From UBA2336 sp037443645 (GTDB taxonomy: Bacteria > Bacteroidota > Bacteroidia > Cytophagales > Cyclobacteriaceae): DNA of 64,000 nucleotides. Positions within the stretch are counted from its first letter, which is position 1. Every line of letters starts with the position of its first letter. Location of the stretch: contig JBBINY010000001.1 in the NCBI GenBank assembly GCA_037443645.1, positions 124,001-188,000 on the forward strand, given 5' to 3'. The notes beneath the pieces were generated by a model. That model searched no databases, was not told the DNA's origin, and saw nothing but the letters and a program-made list of their open reading frames with translations. Positions 24,943-34,239 of the stretch are shown here, piece after piece. The position numbers and the translations under genes are program-made.

Positions 24943-26202
24943 ATGAAAGTACTTATCCAGTCTGCTAAAATCCTCGACCCCAACTCACCCTTTCACAAAA
25001 AAATCCGCAACGTAGTTATTCAGAATGGCCGCATTACCGACATCGGTGAAAAGAATTTCCAGGCCGATAAAGTGATCAAGGCCGAGGGAATGCTGCTCAG
25101 TGTAGGGTGGTTTGATCTGGGCACAAGCGTGGGCGATCCTGGGCTGGAGCAGAAGGAAGACCTGGATTCTGTTGCTCGTGCGGCTGTGGCAGGAGGATTT
25201 ACCGAACTGGCTGTGCTTCCCAATACCCAGCCGGCCATTCAAACCAAAAACGATATTTCGTATATCAGCAAAGGCAACGACAGCCGGCTGGTTCAGGTTC
25301 ATGCACTTGCCTCCGTTACGCGCAACAACAAGGGAGAAGAATTGACCGAAATGATTGACCTGCATGAAGCCGGTGCTGTTGGATTTACCGATGGATTGAA
25401 AACCATCTGGCACACCGATATCTTTCTGAAAGCCCTGCAATACCTGCAAACGTTTAACGGTGTTTTGATTGACCACCCCGAGGATACGTGGTTGAATATG
25501 TTCGGCCAGATGCATGAGGGGTTTACCAGCACACAACTTGGCCTGAAAGGAATGCCGGGCATAGCGGAGGAAATAGCCATTAGTCGCAACCTGAAACTGC
25601 TTGACTATGCCGGTGGGAAGTTGCATATCTCCAGGCTGTCAACGGCAAAGTCGGTGAAGTTGTTAAGAAGTGCCCGGAAAAAGGTAAAAGTAAGCTGCGA
25701 CATTGCCGCATACCAACCGTTGCTGGATGATTCAATGCTGGCCGGCTTTGACACTAACTATAAGGTAAATCCACCGTTGCGTGAAAAGCGCGACAACGAA
25801 GCATTGGTGAAAGGTTTAAAGGACGGTACCATTGATGTTATTTGTTCCGGGCACACGCCTCAGGATGTTGAAAGTAAAAACATTGAGTTTGATCATGCCG
25901 AACCGGGCATAATTAACCTGCAAACCACCGGCTGTAATCTGGTGTCGTTATCCGAATTAGTAAAATGGGAGGTGCTTATCGAAAAGATTACCAACGGGCC
26001 ACGCACGGTACTGGGCCTGGAAGTACCCGTTATTGATGTGGATGCAAAAGCGAACCTGACCCTGTTCGACCCCGCCCGGGAATGGGTGTTGGATGAGAAA
26101 AGCAATTTCAGCAAATCATCCAACTCACCCTGGTTTGGTAAACCCGTAAAAGGCAAGGCGGTGGCGGTGTTTAACAATGGCCGTCAACGAATTGACGATT
26201 GA
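24943..26202 (+). CDS. Dihydroorotase-family protein lacking metal ligands
   Basis: 419 residues aligned in layout with class I dihydroorotase (PyrC). The metal-binding HxH that should follow Asp58 is replaced: FDLGTSVGDPG has G60 and S62. The late D-H-A/S-P motif reads CSGHTP, with Gly303 at the Asp position. A histidine in LHIS and the ED of HPED remain. Such non-catalytic homologues are known, for example the inactive PyrC partner of some aspartate carbamoyltransferases, so a structural role in pyrimidine synthesis is more likely than catalysis. It lies in a BatA-DUF4199-glycosyltransferase operon. Confidence 0.8.
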   Translation: MKVLIQSAKILDPNSPFHKKIRNVVIQNGRITDIGEKNFQADKVIKAEGMLLSVGWFDLGTSVGDPGLEQKEDLDSVARAAVAGGFTELAVLPNTQPAIQTKNDISYISKGNDSRLVQVHALASVTRNNKGEELTEMIDLHEAGAVGFTDGLKTIWHTDIFLKALQYLQTFNGVLIDHPEDTWLNMFGQMHEGFTSTQLGLKGMPGIAEEIAISRNLKLLDYAGGKLHISRLSTAKSVKLLRSARKKVKVSCDIAAYQPLLDDSMLAGFDTNYKVNPPLREKRDNEALVKGLKDGTIDVICSGHTPQDVESKNIEFDHAEPGIINLQTTGCNLVSLSELVKWEVLIEKITNGPRTVLGLEVPVIDVDAKANLTLFDPAREWVLDEKSNFSKSSNSPWFGKPVKGKAVAVFNNGRQRIDD

Positions 26203-26212
26203 ATCTGAGACT

Positions 26213-26740
26213 ATGTTAAACCAGCTGGCACGAGTAACAATCCGGTGGGGTGCTATCGCCTCCATGCTGGCTGTTTCGCTGCTTATCACTATGTATTACC
26301 TCGGCCGCCATCCGCTCATGATCGCGCCATTTCTGGACTTTCGGATTGTACTCTACGGCATCTTTATTTTTTTTAGCCTCCGCGAATTCCGTGATTACCA
26401 TCAACAGGGGGCATTGTACTTCTGGCAGGGCATAGTAGGTAGTTTTATTTTGGTAACGGTTGCAGGGACCTTATCGGCCTTGCTGCTCTGGCTGTTTGGA
26501 ACCCTCGAAACCGATTTTGTGCCGTTGTATGTCCGGCAAATGACGGAATACCTGAATAACTTCCAGGCTGAGGATATTGAGCGGATCGGAAAAGACGTGT
26601 TCGAAAGTAATTTAAAAAGCCTTCCATCGACTAACATGGCGCAACTGGCCTCGCTTTACCTGGCGCAAAGCTTTGTAATCGGCCTGTTTGTAAGTATTAT
26701 TTTATCTGTGATTTTAAGAAAGCAACCTAAAACAAACTGA
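26213..26740 (+). CDS. DUF4199 membrane protein
   Basis: Start at 26213 (MLNQLARVTIRWG), 10 bp after the preceding stop; an in-frame ATG at 26177 would overlap that gene by 26 bp. 175 residues with four hydrophobic segments and a soluble loop of about 60 residues between the third and fourth. DUF4199 is a Bacteroidota family without known role. A paralogue follows 3 bp downstream. Confidence 0.82.
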   Translation: MLNQLARVTIRWGAIASMLAVSLLITMYYLGRHPLMIAPFLDFRIVLYGIFIFFSLREFRDYHQQGALYFWQGIVGSFILVTVAGTLSALLLWLFGTLETDFVPLYVRQMTEYLNNFQAEDIERIGKDVFESNLKSLPSTNMAQLASLYLAQSFVIGLFVSIILSVILRKQPKTN

Positions 26741-26743
26741 GCT

Positions 26744-27298
26744 ATGGAAGAAAATTCTACCCAATCACCCACCCTTATCAATCATGCAATCCGATGGGGT
26801 GCAATTTTGTCCGGTGTGACTATTGTACTGGTTATGCTGCTGTATGCCATTGATTATACCATGATGGCAGGTTTTACCTTTATCATAATCGCCACTTTGC
26901 TGGGAATAGGAGTGGTAATTTATGCCGGGATTAACTACCGGAACCAGATTGGAGGATATCTTCCGTTTGGGAAAGCCTACCTGCATGGACTCACGGTATT
27001 TGCAGCCGCAGGATTGATTTCAACCGTATTTAATTTCCTTCTCTACTTTGTTATTGACCCTGACCTTGCCGCCAATATGACGGAGGCCATCATTTCAAAT
27101 ACTGAAAAAACGATGGAGAACTGGGGGGCGCCCGCGGATAGAATTGATGAGACCATTGAAAAAATGCGGGAAGACATGCCTAAAAATTTCACGGCCTTTG
27201 GACTGATCAAGGGGTATTTTACAGGATTGATCTGGTATGTTATCTTGTCGCTGATTACCGGCCTGATTGTAAAGAAAAACCAGCCGGAAATGGCGTAA
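26744..27298 (+). CDS. DUF4199 membrane protein (tandem paralogue)
   Basis: 184 residues with four predicted helices and the same start (NHAIRWGAILSGVTIVLVML) as its neighbour. The loop between helices three and four carries MTEAIISNTEKTMENWGAP. It ends at the base before the next ATG (TAAATG), indicating one operon with the glycosyltransferase. The pairing suggests a heteromeric membrane complex (inference). Confidence 0.85.
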   Translation: MEENSTQSPTLINHAIRWGAILSGVTIVLVMLLYAIDYTMMAGFTFIIIATLLGIGVVIYAGINYRNQIGGYLPFGKAYLHGLTVFAAAGLISTVFNFLLYFVIDPDLAANMTEAIISNTEKTMENWGAPADRIDETIEKMREDMPKNFTAFGLIKGYFTGLIWYVILSLITGLIVKKNQPEMA

Positions 27299-28300
27299 AT
27301 GAGCAGTACTCAGCTATCCGTAGTAATCCCTGTACTTGACGAAGAAGAATCCCTTCAGGAATTGACGCAATGGATAAGCCGTGTGATGAAAGCGCACGGC
27401 TTATCGTATGAAGTGATTTTTATTGATGACGGCAGCACTGACCGCTCGTGGGAGATTATTGCCCGGCTGGGTGATCAGGACGGGAATGTTAAAGGCATTC
27501 GGTTTAACCGGAATTACGGCAAATCGGCTGCGTTGCAAACCGGTTTTCGGGCGGCTCAGGGCGAAGTGGTTATTACCATGGATGCCGATTTGCAGGACAG
27601 CCCCGAGGAAATTCCGGCCCTTTACCGCATGATCACCGAAGGGGGATATCAACTCGTGTCGGGCTGGAAGAAGAAGCGTAATGACCCGCTTACAAAAACC
27701 ATCCCGTCAAAATTCTTTAATGCGGTTACACGAAAGATTTCAGGCATCAAAATCCACGATTTTAATTGTGGCCTTAAAGCGTATGACCGTGCCGTGGTAA
27801 AAAATATAACGGTATATGGCGAGATGCACCGCTACATTCCGGTGATTGCCAAATGGGCAGGGTTCAAAAAAATAGGAGAGAAGGTGGTGGAGCACCACGA
27901 GCGAAAATACGGGCGCACCAAATTTGGTTTCGAGCGTTTTGTGCGCGGCTTCCTCGACCTGCTTACCATTACGTTTGTGGGCCGGTTTGCCATGCGGCCC
28001 ATGCATTTCTTCGGATCACTGGGTATCCTCTCTTTCCTGGCAGGCTTTGCCTTTACCGCCAAACTGTTTTGGGATAAAATTGACTCTATTTATTTCTCAC
28101 ATATTCCACTCAAGCGCGACATCACCCAGCAGCCCATTTTTTACCTGGCTCTTGTGGCCGTAATTATCGGGGTACAGCTTTTTGTCACAGGCTTTCTGGC
28201 AGAACTCATTGCCCGTCAATCACTTTCGAAAAAAGACTACCTGATTATTGACCGGGTCGGGATGAATGATATCGCATCCGGAAAAATACTCATGATGTAG
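27299..28300 (+). CDS. Family 2 glycosyltransferase, polyprenyl-phosphate type
   Basis: 333 residues. A GT-A domain (1-230) shows VVIPVLDEEESLQEL, FIDDGSTDRSWEII, the MDADLQDSP DxD motif and a late RKYGRTKFGFERF segment. Two C-terminal transmembrane helices (about 238-262 and 275-300) follow. This is the GtrB/ArnC/DPM1-like class, which transfers a sugar from a nucleotide donor to a polyprenyl phosphate at the inner membrane. The acceptor lipid and the later user of the sugar are not in the window. Confidence 0.88.
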   Translation: MSSTQLSVVIPVLDEEESLQELTQWISRVMKAHGLSYEVIFIDDGSTDRSWEIIARLGDQDGNVKGIRFNRNYGKSAALQTGFRAAQGEVVITMDADLQDSPEEIPALYRMITEGGYQLVSGWKKKRNDPLTKTIPSKFFNAVTRKISGIKIHDFNCGLKAYDRAVVKNITVYGEMHRYIPVIAKWAGFKKIGEKVVEHHERKYGRTKFGFERFVRGFLDLLTITFVGRFAMRPMHFFGSLGILSFLAGFAFTAKLFWDKIDSIYFSHIPLKRDITQQPIFYLALVAVIIGVQLFVTGFLAELIARQSLSKKDYLIIDRVGMNDIASGKILMM

Positions 28301-28307
28301 GGTTCAC

Positions 28308-29840
28308 TTACAATTTCTCCGTCAAAATCGCAAGAAACGTCTTTACCGCATCCACATAATTGCCCACCCTGATATTCTCATTTTCGGCATGCTGGTTATT
28401 GTCGGGGTTAACGGTGGGCACACTCACAGCCGGAATACCCAGTGTGGTAACAAATGGAGATATCGGGATGGAACCACCTGTCATCCGGATTTTAACCGGT
28501 TCTTTGCCGAATGCCTTGACCATTGCACGGCTCAACCATAAACCAACTTCAGAATTGAATGGGGTTTGAAATGGTCCGTAAGAAATGCTTGATTCAAACG
28601 AGGCAATACGCGGATGTGTTAGCCGCTCCTCTTCATCAGGTGCCCGGTCGGTGATATAATACCCCTTGCCCTCAGCGTGCTTTCGCACCAGGGTTATCAG
28701 CCGGTTGGCATCGCTGGAAGGGACTAACCGGATGTCTATTTCGGCCACTGCTTTGTCCGGAATTAACGTGCGGGCCTCCCTTCCAACATAAAGGGCATTC
28801 ATTCCCCGAATGTTGAGGGTAGGGTATTGGATGGATTCCTGGAAATTGTCTCCGACTTTGTCGCGTTCGGCAATGCCCAGGAATTTTTTAATCTCCCCTT
28901 CATCATCCGGTACTTGCCGGAGAATTTTCTTTTCTTCCTCAGTCAGCACCACGCCATCATAGAAACCCGGAATGGTTACACGGCCTTCATCATCTTTCAT
29001 GGAAGCGAGCAGTTGGGCCAGGCGCATGGCCGGATTGGGTGTGAAGTTGCCGTAGTTACCGCTGTGCGAGGGGTTACGTGGGCCATACACGGTTAGCGTA
29101 ATGGTGCAGATACCCCGCGCTCCAAAACTTAGGGTGGGTTGGTTGGATATATGCCGGGGCCCGTCAAAAATAATGAACATATCGGCCGCCAGGTCATTTT
29201 TGTATTTTTCAACCGCCCCGGGAAGGTTGGGCGAACCCAACTCTTCTTCAAAGTCCATGATCACTTTCATGTTATAGGTGGGCTCCTGCTTCAGTTCGGC
29301 CAGGGCATCCAGCGCGGCAAGAAATGCCGCCACCGGCCCTTTGGCATCCGAGGTGGCCCTTGCAAAAATGCGCCAGTCGGGATTGAATCCTTCATAGAGT
29401 CTTTCATAGGCAATTGTATTCCAGTTTCCCTGTTCATCTTTCTCTTTCAGGGTCGGTTTCCAGGGGCTTTCCTGATTCCATTGCTCCGGATTTACAGGTT
29501 GGCCGTCAATCTGAAGGTAGATTAAAACTGTTTTGGTATTCTTTGCCGGTTTCTTTACAGGCCGTTCGGCCAGCAGCAACGGTACGGTAGGTGTAGGCAA
29601 TCGTTTGGTAGAAAAATTCCGCCTGGCAAAAGCTCCTTCGCACCACTGCACGTTCTTCTCAATGTCTTCAGGATAGTGTGCATCGTTAGGGAGGCTCAAC
29701 AAGTCATAGAATTCTTTGAACGATGCGACAGCGTGTTTAGTAGCTATCGGCTCAAGGTCAACCGGTTTTGCTTTTTGCGCATACGAAACAAAGGCACAAA
29801 CCAGTACTGCAAGGGTAATGAGTGTTTTCACATGTAACAT
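28308..29840 (-). CDS. Exported M20-family metallopeptidase
   Basis: 510 residues from ATG at 29840, where the signal peptide MLHVKTLITLAVLVCAFVSYAQ begins. Typical M20 features: SDAKGPVAAFLAALDAL (metal Asp), MDFEEELGSPN (catalytic Glu pair), a dimerisation domain in the middle and TGGSIPISPF near the end. Probably a dimeric zinc dipeptidase or aminopeptidase in the periplasm. The preceding gene ends 2 bp upstream of its start, so the two form an operon. Confidence 0.88.
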   Translation of the reverse strand: MLHVKTLITLAVLVCAFVSYAQKAKPVDLEPIATKHAVASFKEFYDLLSLPNDAHYPEDIEKNVQWCEGAFARRNFSTKRLPTPTVPLLLAERPVKKPAKNTKTVLIYLQIDGQPVNPEQWNQESPWKPTLKEKDEQGNWNTIAYERLYEGFNPDWRIFARATSDAKGPVAAFLAALDALAELKQEPTYNMKVIMDFEEELGSPNLPGAVEKYKNDLAADMFIIFDGPRHISNQPTLSFGARGICTITLTVYGPRNPSHSGNYGNFTPNPAMRLAQLLASMKDDEGRVTIPGFYDGVVLTEEEKKILRQVPDDEGEIKKFLGIAERDKVGDNFQESIQYPTLNIRGMNALYVGREARTLIPDKAVAEIDIRLVPSSDANRLITLVRKHAEGKGYYITDRAPDEEERLTHPRIASFESSISYGPFQTPFNSEVGLWLSRAMVKAFGKEPVKIRMTGGSIPISPFVTTLGIPAVSVPTVNPDNNQHAENENIRVGNYVDAVKTFLAILTEKL

Positions 29841-29842
29841 AA

Positions 29843-30340
29843 TCAGTTCAGGTATTTTTCCGGTAACGTGTACCCCATACTTTCGGCACACCAGTAAACG
29901 GTAAGGATGTAATACCGCGTACCATCAAAAAACAACTGGATGCTGTTGATGCCGCGGTTTGTTATGGGGCCATCTTTTCGTTCGCGCGTTTCGTATGTGC
30001 TGAAGGCATGCGTAACCGATCCAAACTGTTCTGTAACCCGGTGTAACTCCCGTTCAAAAAAACCGGTGGGTATCCGCGAACTGAAAAGTTGCACATACTC
30101 ATCAGGACTTAACGCCCGGTAGGCGATTTTACCGGATTCATTCTTTATGGTTGGAATCAGCCTGCCATCGGCAGCAAATAGATTTTTGAACCGATTCCAG
30201 TCGCGCGGTTCACCCGGCTCTCCACAAATTACATTGTACAACGCAGCGATGATGGTATCCACAGATTGAACATCGGCAGCGTAGGGTTGGGCATTCAGGC
30301 AAAGTGGGACAAGGGCAAAAACGAAAGCGATTTTTTTCAT
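29843..30340 (-). CDS. Exported NTF2-like (SnoaL-fold) protein
   Basis: 165 residues with signal peptide MKKIAFVFALVPLCLNAQ. The mature part fits the NTF2-like fold: VDTIIAALYNVICGEPGEPRDW, FKNLFAADGRLIP, SPDEYVQLF and a final RYYILTVYWCAES strand. Members may bind small hydrophobic ligands or act as enzymes. It is the first gene of a two-gene unit with the M20 peptidase. Confidence 0.7.
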   Translation of the reverse strand: MKKIAFVFALVPLCLNAQPYAADVQSVDTIIAALYNVICGEPGEPRDWNRFKNLFAADGRLIPTIKNESGKIAYRALSPDEYVQLFSSRIPTGFFERELHRVTEQFGSVTHAFSTYETRERKDGPITNRGINSIQLFFDGTRYYILTVYWCAESMGYTLPEKYLN

Positions 30341-30416
30341 GATTTACAAGTTGAAGGTTTCGAAGATACAAAAAACCGGTAAGGGAGTTCATTCAACGGA
30401 TCCGTGAATCTTTACT

Positions 30417-30424
30417 TACTTTTG
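30417..30424 (+). promoter_or_regulatory. -7 element (TACTTTTG) before the family 2 glycosyltransferase
   Basis: Exact TAnnTTTG match 10 bp before the ATG at 30435, implying a very short 5' leader. No clear TTG -33 box. Confidence 0.35.
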
Positions 30425-30434
30425 CCGTTGCACA

Positions 30435-31406
30435 ATGCCCGCTTCTGTATTGTTTTCGGTAATCATTCCGGTTTTTAACAGACCGGACGAAATCCAGGAA
30501 CTCCTTGAGAGCCTGGTTCATCAAACGTTTACTGATTTTGAGGTAATTGTGGTTGATGATGGCTCCACGGTTCGGTGCGATGCGGTGGTAGATGCCTATC
30601 GCGACAGGCTGCACATCCACTATTTTTATAAGCCGAATTCGGGCCCTGGCCCGAGTCGTAATTTCGGGAGTGACAAAGCGCGTGGAGATTTCCTGGTTTA
30701 TTTTGATTCGGACTGCCAGTTGCCCGCTCACTATTTTTCGGCTGTGCAGGAGTACCGCGATGCCCAGGCATTGGATGTATGGGGTGGGCCCGACCGGGGA
30801 CATCCCGGTTTCACACCCCTTCAGCAGGCCATGGCTTACACCATGGCTTCGGTACTGACTACCGGGGGCATCCGGGGGAGTAAGCGCATTGCTGAAAAAT
30901 TTCAGCCGCGGAGTTTTAACATGGGCATTTCGCGTAAGGTGTTTGAAGCAACCGGAGGATTTCGGTTTGACAGGCTGGCCGAAGATATTGAATTAAGTGT
31001 GCGGATTCGCAAGTCCGGTTTTGTTATCGCTCTTATTCCGTCTGCGTATGTGTTTCACAAGCGAAGAACCACGCTGCTGCAGTTTTATAAACAAGTGGCC
31101 GGTTTCGGATGTGGCAGAGTTCGTGTTGGCAGGGCACATCCGGGTGAAATCAAGTGGGTCCATTGGTTTCCGGCTGTGTTTCTCGTTGGACTTATTGCCC
31201 TTCCAGTACTGCTTTTAATAAATCCACTGTTAGGTAAACTGATCGCCAGCCTATACCTGATCTACTGGGCTGTTATAGCTGTTGATTGCTGGTTAACGAT
31301 CAGGTCTGTTACCGTAGCATTGCTCAGCATTCCTTCCGCCATTGTGCAATTAGGCGGTTATGGGCTGGGATTCGTGAAGGAATTTATTAAGCCATACCAG
31401 CGCTAA
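30435..31406 (+). CDS. Family 2 glycosyltransferase with C-terminal membrane segments
   Basis: 323 residues. The GT-A domain has FSVIIPVFNRPDEIQELLESL, VVDDGST, the PGPSRNFG segment and YFDSDCQLP as the DxD motif, followed by FNMGISRKVFEATGGF. Three or four hydrophobic segments occupy residues about 240-315. It resembles mycofactocin/exopolysaccharide-type transferases that act at the cytoplasmic face. It is probably monocistronic; the next gene starts 88 bp later. The acceptor is unknown. Confidence 0.87.
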   Translation: MPASVLFSVIIPVFNRPDEIQELLESLVHQTFTDFEVIVVDDGSTVRCDAVVDAYRDRLHIHYFYKPNSGPGPSRNFGSDKARGDFLVYFDSDCQLPAHYFSAVQEYRDAQALDVWGGPDRGHPGFTPLQQAMAYTMASVLTTGGIRGSKRIAEKFQPRSFNMGISRKVFEATGGFRFDRLAEDIELSVRIRKSGFVIALIPSAYVFHKRRTTLLQFYKQVAGFGCGRVRVGRAHPGEIKWVHWFPAVFLVGLIALPVLLLINPLLGKLIASLYLIYWAVIAVDCWLTIRSVTVALLSIPSAIVQLGGYGLGFVKEFIKPYQR

Positions 31407-31494
31407 GCTGCCTTCGGGATTGTGGTTTTACTCCCAAACCTTGAAAATTTTGTTTTTTTTCAGCAATATTGGAAACGAACCAAGCCCTTGGTAC

Positions 31495-32694
31495 ATGAAG
31501 TTATTTACTGGCACGACATTTTTTTTGATCGTCACCCTCTTTTCTTTTCAGGCCCTCTCTCAAACCGTTGGCGAATTGAAGGCTGGGTATTACGTAGTTG
31601 TTGCTGCCTATGCCAGTACGCGCGAAGAGTATGCCGCACGCTACACCACGCAACTAACCGCAGGCGGCCATTCGGCTAACTTTGGATTTAATTCGAAGAA
31701 GAACCTGTACTTTGTTTACCTGAGTTACTTCACCGACTTAAAGTCCTCTCTGGTTGAAATGCAACAAGTACGGGCTCAAGGCAAATTTACGGATGCCTGG
31801 GTTAGGGTCGTGTCGGGCGATATTATTATGGCTGAATCAACACCTGCAAAAACTGAGGAGGTGAAGGCTGAAACCAAACCCGTAACCAATACACCGGTTG
31901 TGCAACCTGCACCTGCTGCTGAAGAGGTTCCTGAGACTGCTGAAGAAGAACAAAAAATAGTCCAATATCCGGTCATGACCCTCGGAAATACTGAAGTGTT
32001 TTTGAGTCTCTACAATGCTACAAACAACCGGGTGGTTGACGGGGATGTTCAGGTGATTGATACCGAAAGAAACCGGTTGATTACTACGGTTAAAGGAAAT
32101 GAATACCTCATCCTTCCGGATCCTAAAACCAAATCCGGTCAGCTAACCTTAATAGCCGAAGTGTTTGGGTACCGGAAACAGCAGGTAGAGATCAATTATC
32201 CGTTGCCCCTCAAGGATACCATTAAGCCGTATATCGATTTAATGGGAACCACCCTGGCTGTAAAGTTTGACATGGTGCGGTATCACAAAGGTGAAATTGT
32301 TACGTTGTTTCATGTTTACTTCTTCAACGATGCTGCCATCATGCTGCCCGAGTCAAAATATGAGTTGACCAGCCTGGTTGAAATGATGAAGGAAAACCCG
32401 GGGTATCGAATCCGGTTACACGGGCATACCAATGGCAACTACCATGGCAAAATCCTTCAACTTGGCCCTGATCAAAACTTTTTTTCACTTGAAGGTGCCC
32501 GTCAAACCATCGGATCGGCCAGGGATTTATCGTTTCAACGGGCAGAGACTATAAAAGAATACCTGATGGCCAACGGAGTCGATGCCAGCCGGGTAGAACT
32601 CAAGGCATGGGGCGGCAAACGCCCGCTTTACGACCGGCACAGTGCCAACGCCAAGAAAAACGTGCGCGTGGAAGTGGAAATCCTCCAGGAGTGA
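31495..32694 (+). CDS. OmpA-family protein with SPOR-like N-terminal domain
   Basis: Start at 31495, where the signal peptide MKLFTGTTFFLIVTLFSFQALSQ appears (split LF...ALS); 399 residues. A SPOR-like segment follows (GYYVVVAAYASTREEYA...VYLSYFTD, about 28-100), then a Pro/Glu/Ala-rich linker (about 115-155), a beta region, and a C-terminal OmpA domain of about 130 residues with YRIRLHGHTNG and ASRVELKAWGGKRPLYD. Both SPOR and OmpA domains bind peptidoglycan, so it is likely an outer-membrane/wall linker. Confidence 0.85.
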   Translation: MKLFTGTTFFLIVTLFSFQALSQTVGELKAGYYVVVAAYASTREEYAARYTTQLTAGGHSANFGFNSKKNLYFVYLSYFTDLKSSLVEMQQVRAQGKFTDAWVRVVSGDIIMAESTPAKTEEVKAETKPVTNTPVVQPAPAAEEVPETAEEEQKIVQYPVMTLGNTEVFLSLYNATNNRVVDGDVQVIDTERNRLITTVKGNEYLILPDPKTKSGQLTLIAEVFGYRKQQVEINYPLPLKDTIKPYIDLMGTTLAVKFDMVRYHKGEIVTLFHVYFFNDAAIMLPESKYELTSLVEMMKENPGYRIRLHGHTNGNYHGKILQLGPDQNFFSLEGARQTIGSARDLSFQRAETIKEYLMANGVDASRVELKAWGGKRPLYDRHSANAKKNVRVEVEILQE

Positions 32695-32778
32695 AACGGG
32701 TTATCCTCAATTAACCTGGTCTTAATCATTTGTTAATATTGCGTTTTTTCTGAAATTCGACCGCCTAAACTGTCCTCC

Positions 32779-33555
32779 ATGAAGCGTGTCATCAGAAGTT
32801 TTTTCCTTATCATCAACTACAAGACACTTATTATAACGGTTCTTTCGGTGGTGTCAACCTATTTGTGCTTTCGATTGGGTCTTACTGCTAAGTTTCCGGA
32901 TATGCTGGTGGGCGTGGCCATTGTATTTCCTGTGGTGTTCTCTATTAGCTCAGCCTACAACCGGAGGGAGACAGCGTTGCAACGGTTATCCGATTTTAAG
33001 GGTCATGCCATTGCCATTTATTACGCTACCCGCGACTGGACAACCAATAAGGATAGTGATTTACCGGAACGCGCCCGCAACCTGATGAATGAGTTGACTC
33101 AATTGATGCGAACAATGTTCACCTCATCACACCGGCATGAATGGGCGGAGAATGAAGGTAAAATCTACAGCTTGTTCTCTTCACTTTCCACATTAACCAT
33201 GGAGTTACGCAACCTTGGAGTTCAAAGCGGGGAAATATCGCGGGTAAGCCAATATGTAAGTAAAATGATTATTGCCTTTGATAACCTTAAAATCATACAC
33301 GGCTACCGCACACCTGTTACCTTGCGGGCTTACAGCAAGGTGTTCATCTACATTTTCCCGATTATCTACGGACCGTATTTTGCCAGCACCTTCAACGACT
33401 ACTCGGCTCATTTGGAGTATGTTATGCCGGTGCTCTACAGCTTTATCCTGGTTAGCCTGGATAACATTCAGGATCACCTGGAACACCCCTTTGATGAAGT
33501 TGGAGAAGATGATATACGGATTGATGAGCAGGAAATAGTTGGATTAATGAAGTAA
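32779..33555 (+). CDS. Bestrophin-like membrane protein
   Basis: 258 residues. Two N-terminal hydrophobic segments (about 8-55), a long helical cytosolic part, two more hydrophobic segments (about 188-230) and a final LDNIQDHLEHPFDEVGEDDIRI. That last motif resembles the I-x-D/H-P-F-x-x-x-D-D-I segment of bestrophin channels. It may be an anion channel homologue, but the central pore residues cannot be judged by eye. It overlaps the convergent META-domain gene by 12 bp. Confidence 0.6.
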   Translation: MKRVIRSFFLIINYKTLIITVLSVVSTYLCFRLGLTAKFPDMLVGVAIVFPVVFSISSAYNRRETALQRLSDFKGHAIAIYYATRDWTTNKDSDLPERARNLMNELTQLMRTMFTSSHRHEWAENEGKIYSLFSSLSTLTMELRNLGVQSGEISRVSQYVSKMIIAFDNLKIIHGYRTPVTLRAYSKVFIYIFPIIYGPYFASTFNDYSAHLEYVMPVLYSFILVSLDNIQDHLEHPFDEVGEDDIRIDEQEIVGLMK

Positions 33556-33963
33556 CTCCTTCGTTTTGATAAACTCAAAAAGAAGGCGGCCCCCTGCTGT
33601 TAACTGCAGCTTTTGATCGGCAACTTTATAAACGTCAACTTCGGATAGTAACCTGAAAAATTTATCCTCAACTGTCATGTTTTCCGCACAGAACATTTTT
33701 GTGGAACCAAGTTGTGAAAAGGTTATGCGGTTGCCCGTAAGTTGACAGTTGCCAAAGTAGCGGTTGCATCCGCCAAAGCCGCTCACCCGGGTTTGATCTT
33801 CATTAAAAATAAGGGTAACGGGTTCACGAAGGGTTGCTGGCATGCTCTCACCGTCAAGGCGAACCAATGTCCAGCCTGTTGATTTTAATGAAACTTCCTG
33901 TGCCTTGCACGAAAATAAGTGTAAACCAAGCAGCAGAAAAGCAAAAAGCGGGTGTTTAGGCAT
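33544..33963 (-). CDS. META-domain (HslJ-like) lipoprotein
   Basis: 139 residues from ATG at 33963, chosen because a lipoprotein signal (MPKHPLFAFLLLGLHLFSC) follows; earlier in-frame ATGs would lie in the neighbouring gene. The META domain is clear: GWTLVRLDGESMPA, VTLIFNEDQTRVSGFGGCNRYFGN and ITFSQLGSTKMFC. E. coli HslJ is a heat-inducible outer-membrane protein tied to novobiocin tolerance; role here is unknown. It overlaps the acetyltransferase end by 8 bp. Confidence 0.85.
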   Translation of the reverse strand: MPKHPLFAFLLLGLHLFSCKAQEVSLKSTGWTLVRLDGESMPATLREPVTLIFNEDQTRVSGFGGCNRYFGNCQLTGNRITFSQLGSTKMFCAENMTVEDKFFRLLSEVDVYKVADQKLQLTAGGRLLFEFIKTKELLH

Positions 33964-34237
33964 CGAGCACGTCATGGTATTGAGTTGTTTTTTCAAACAC
34001 AGATTTTGCGAAGGGGCATAGCGGCATAATCTTCAAAGAATTTTTACGGGCATGGTCCACTGCTGCGGCCACCATTAATTTGCCGGCCCCTGTTCCGCGG
34101 AGTGCGTCAGATACTTCGGTATGGTCAATAATCATCAGGTTCCCCGCCATACTAAAGGTCATTTGGGCGATCCGCCCATCCCCTTCCTGTATGAAGAAGG
34201 CTCCCTTTGATCCCGATTGCTCAAACTGAATGGTCAC
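33956..34237 (-). CDS. GNAT-like N-acetyltransferase, small YjdJ/Gtn type
   Basis: 93 residues from a GTG start. Compact acetyltransferase core: FFIQEGDGRIAQMTF, MIIDHTEVSDALRGTGAGKLMV (acetyl-CoA loop R-G-T-G-A-G) and the ending KIMPLCPFAKSVFEK. These minimal GNATs are conserved but their substrates are unknown. It lies 2 bp downstream of the RNase Y gene, so its start signal is inside the end of rny. Confidence 0.85.
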   Translation of the reverse strand: MTIQFEQSGSKGAFFIQEGDGRIAQMTFSMAGNLMIIDHTEVSDALRGTGAGKLMVAAAVDHARKNSLKIMPLCPFAKSVFEKTTQYHDVLDA

Positions 34238-34239
34238 GT

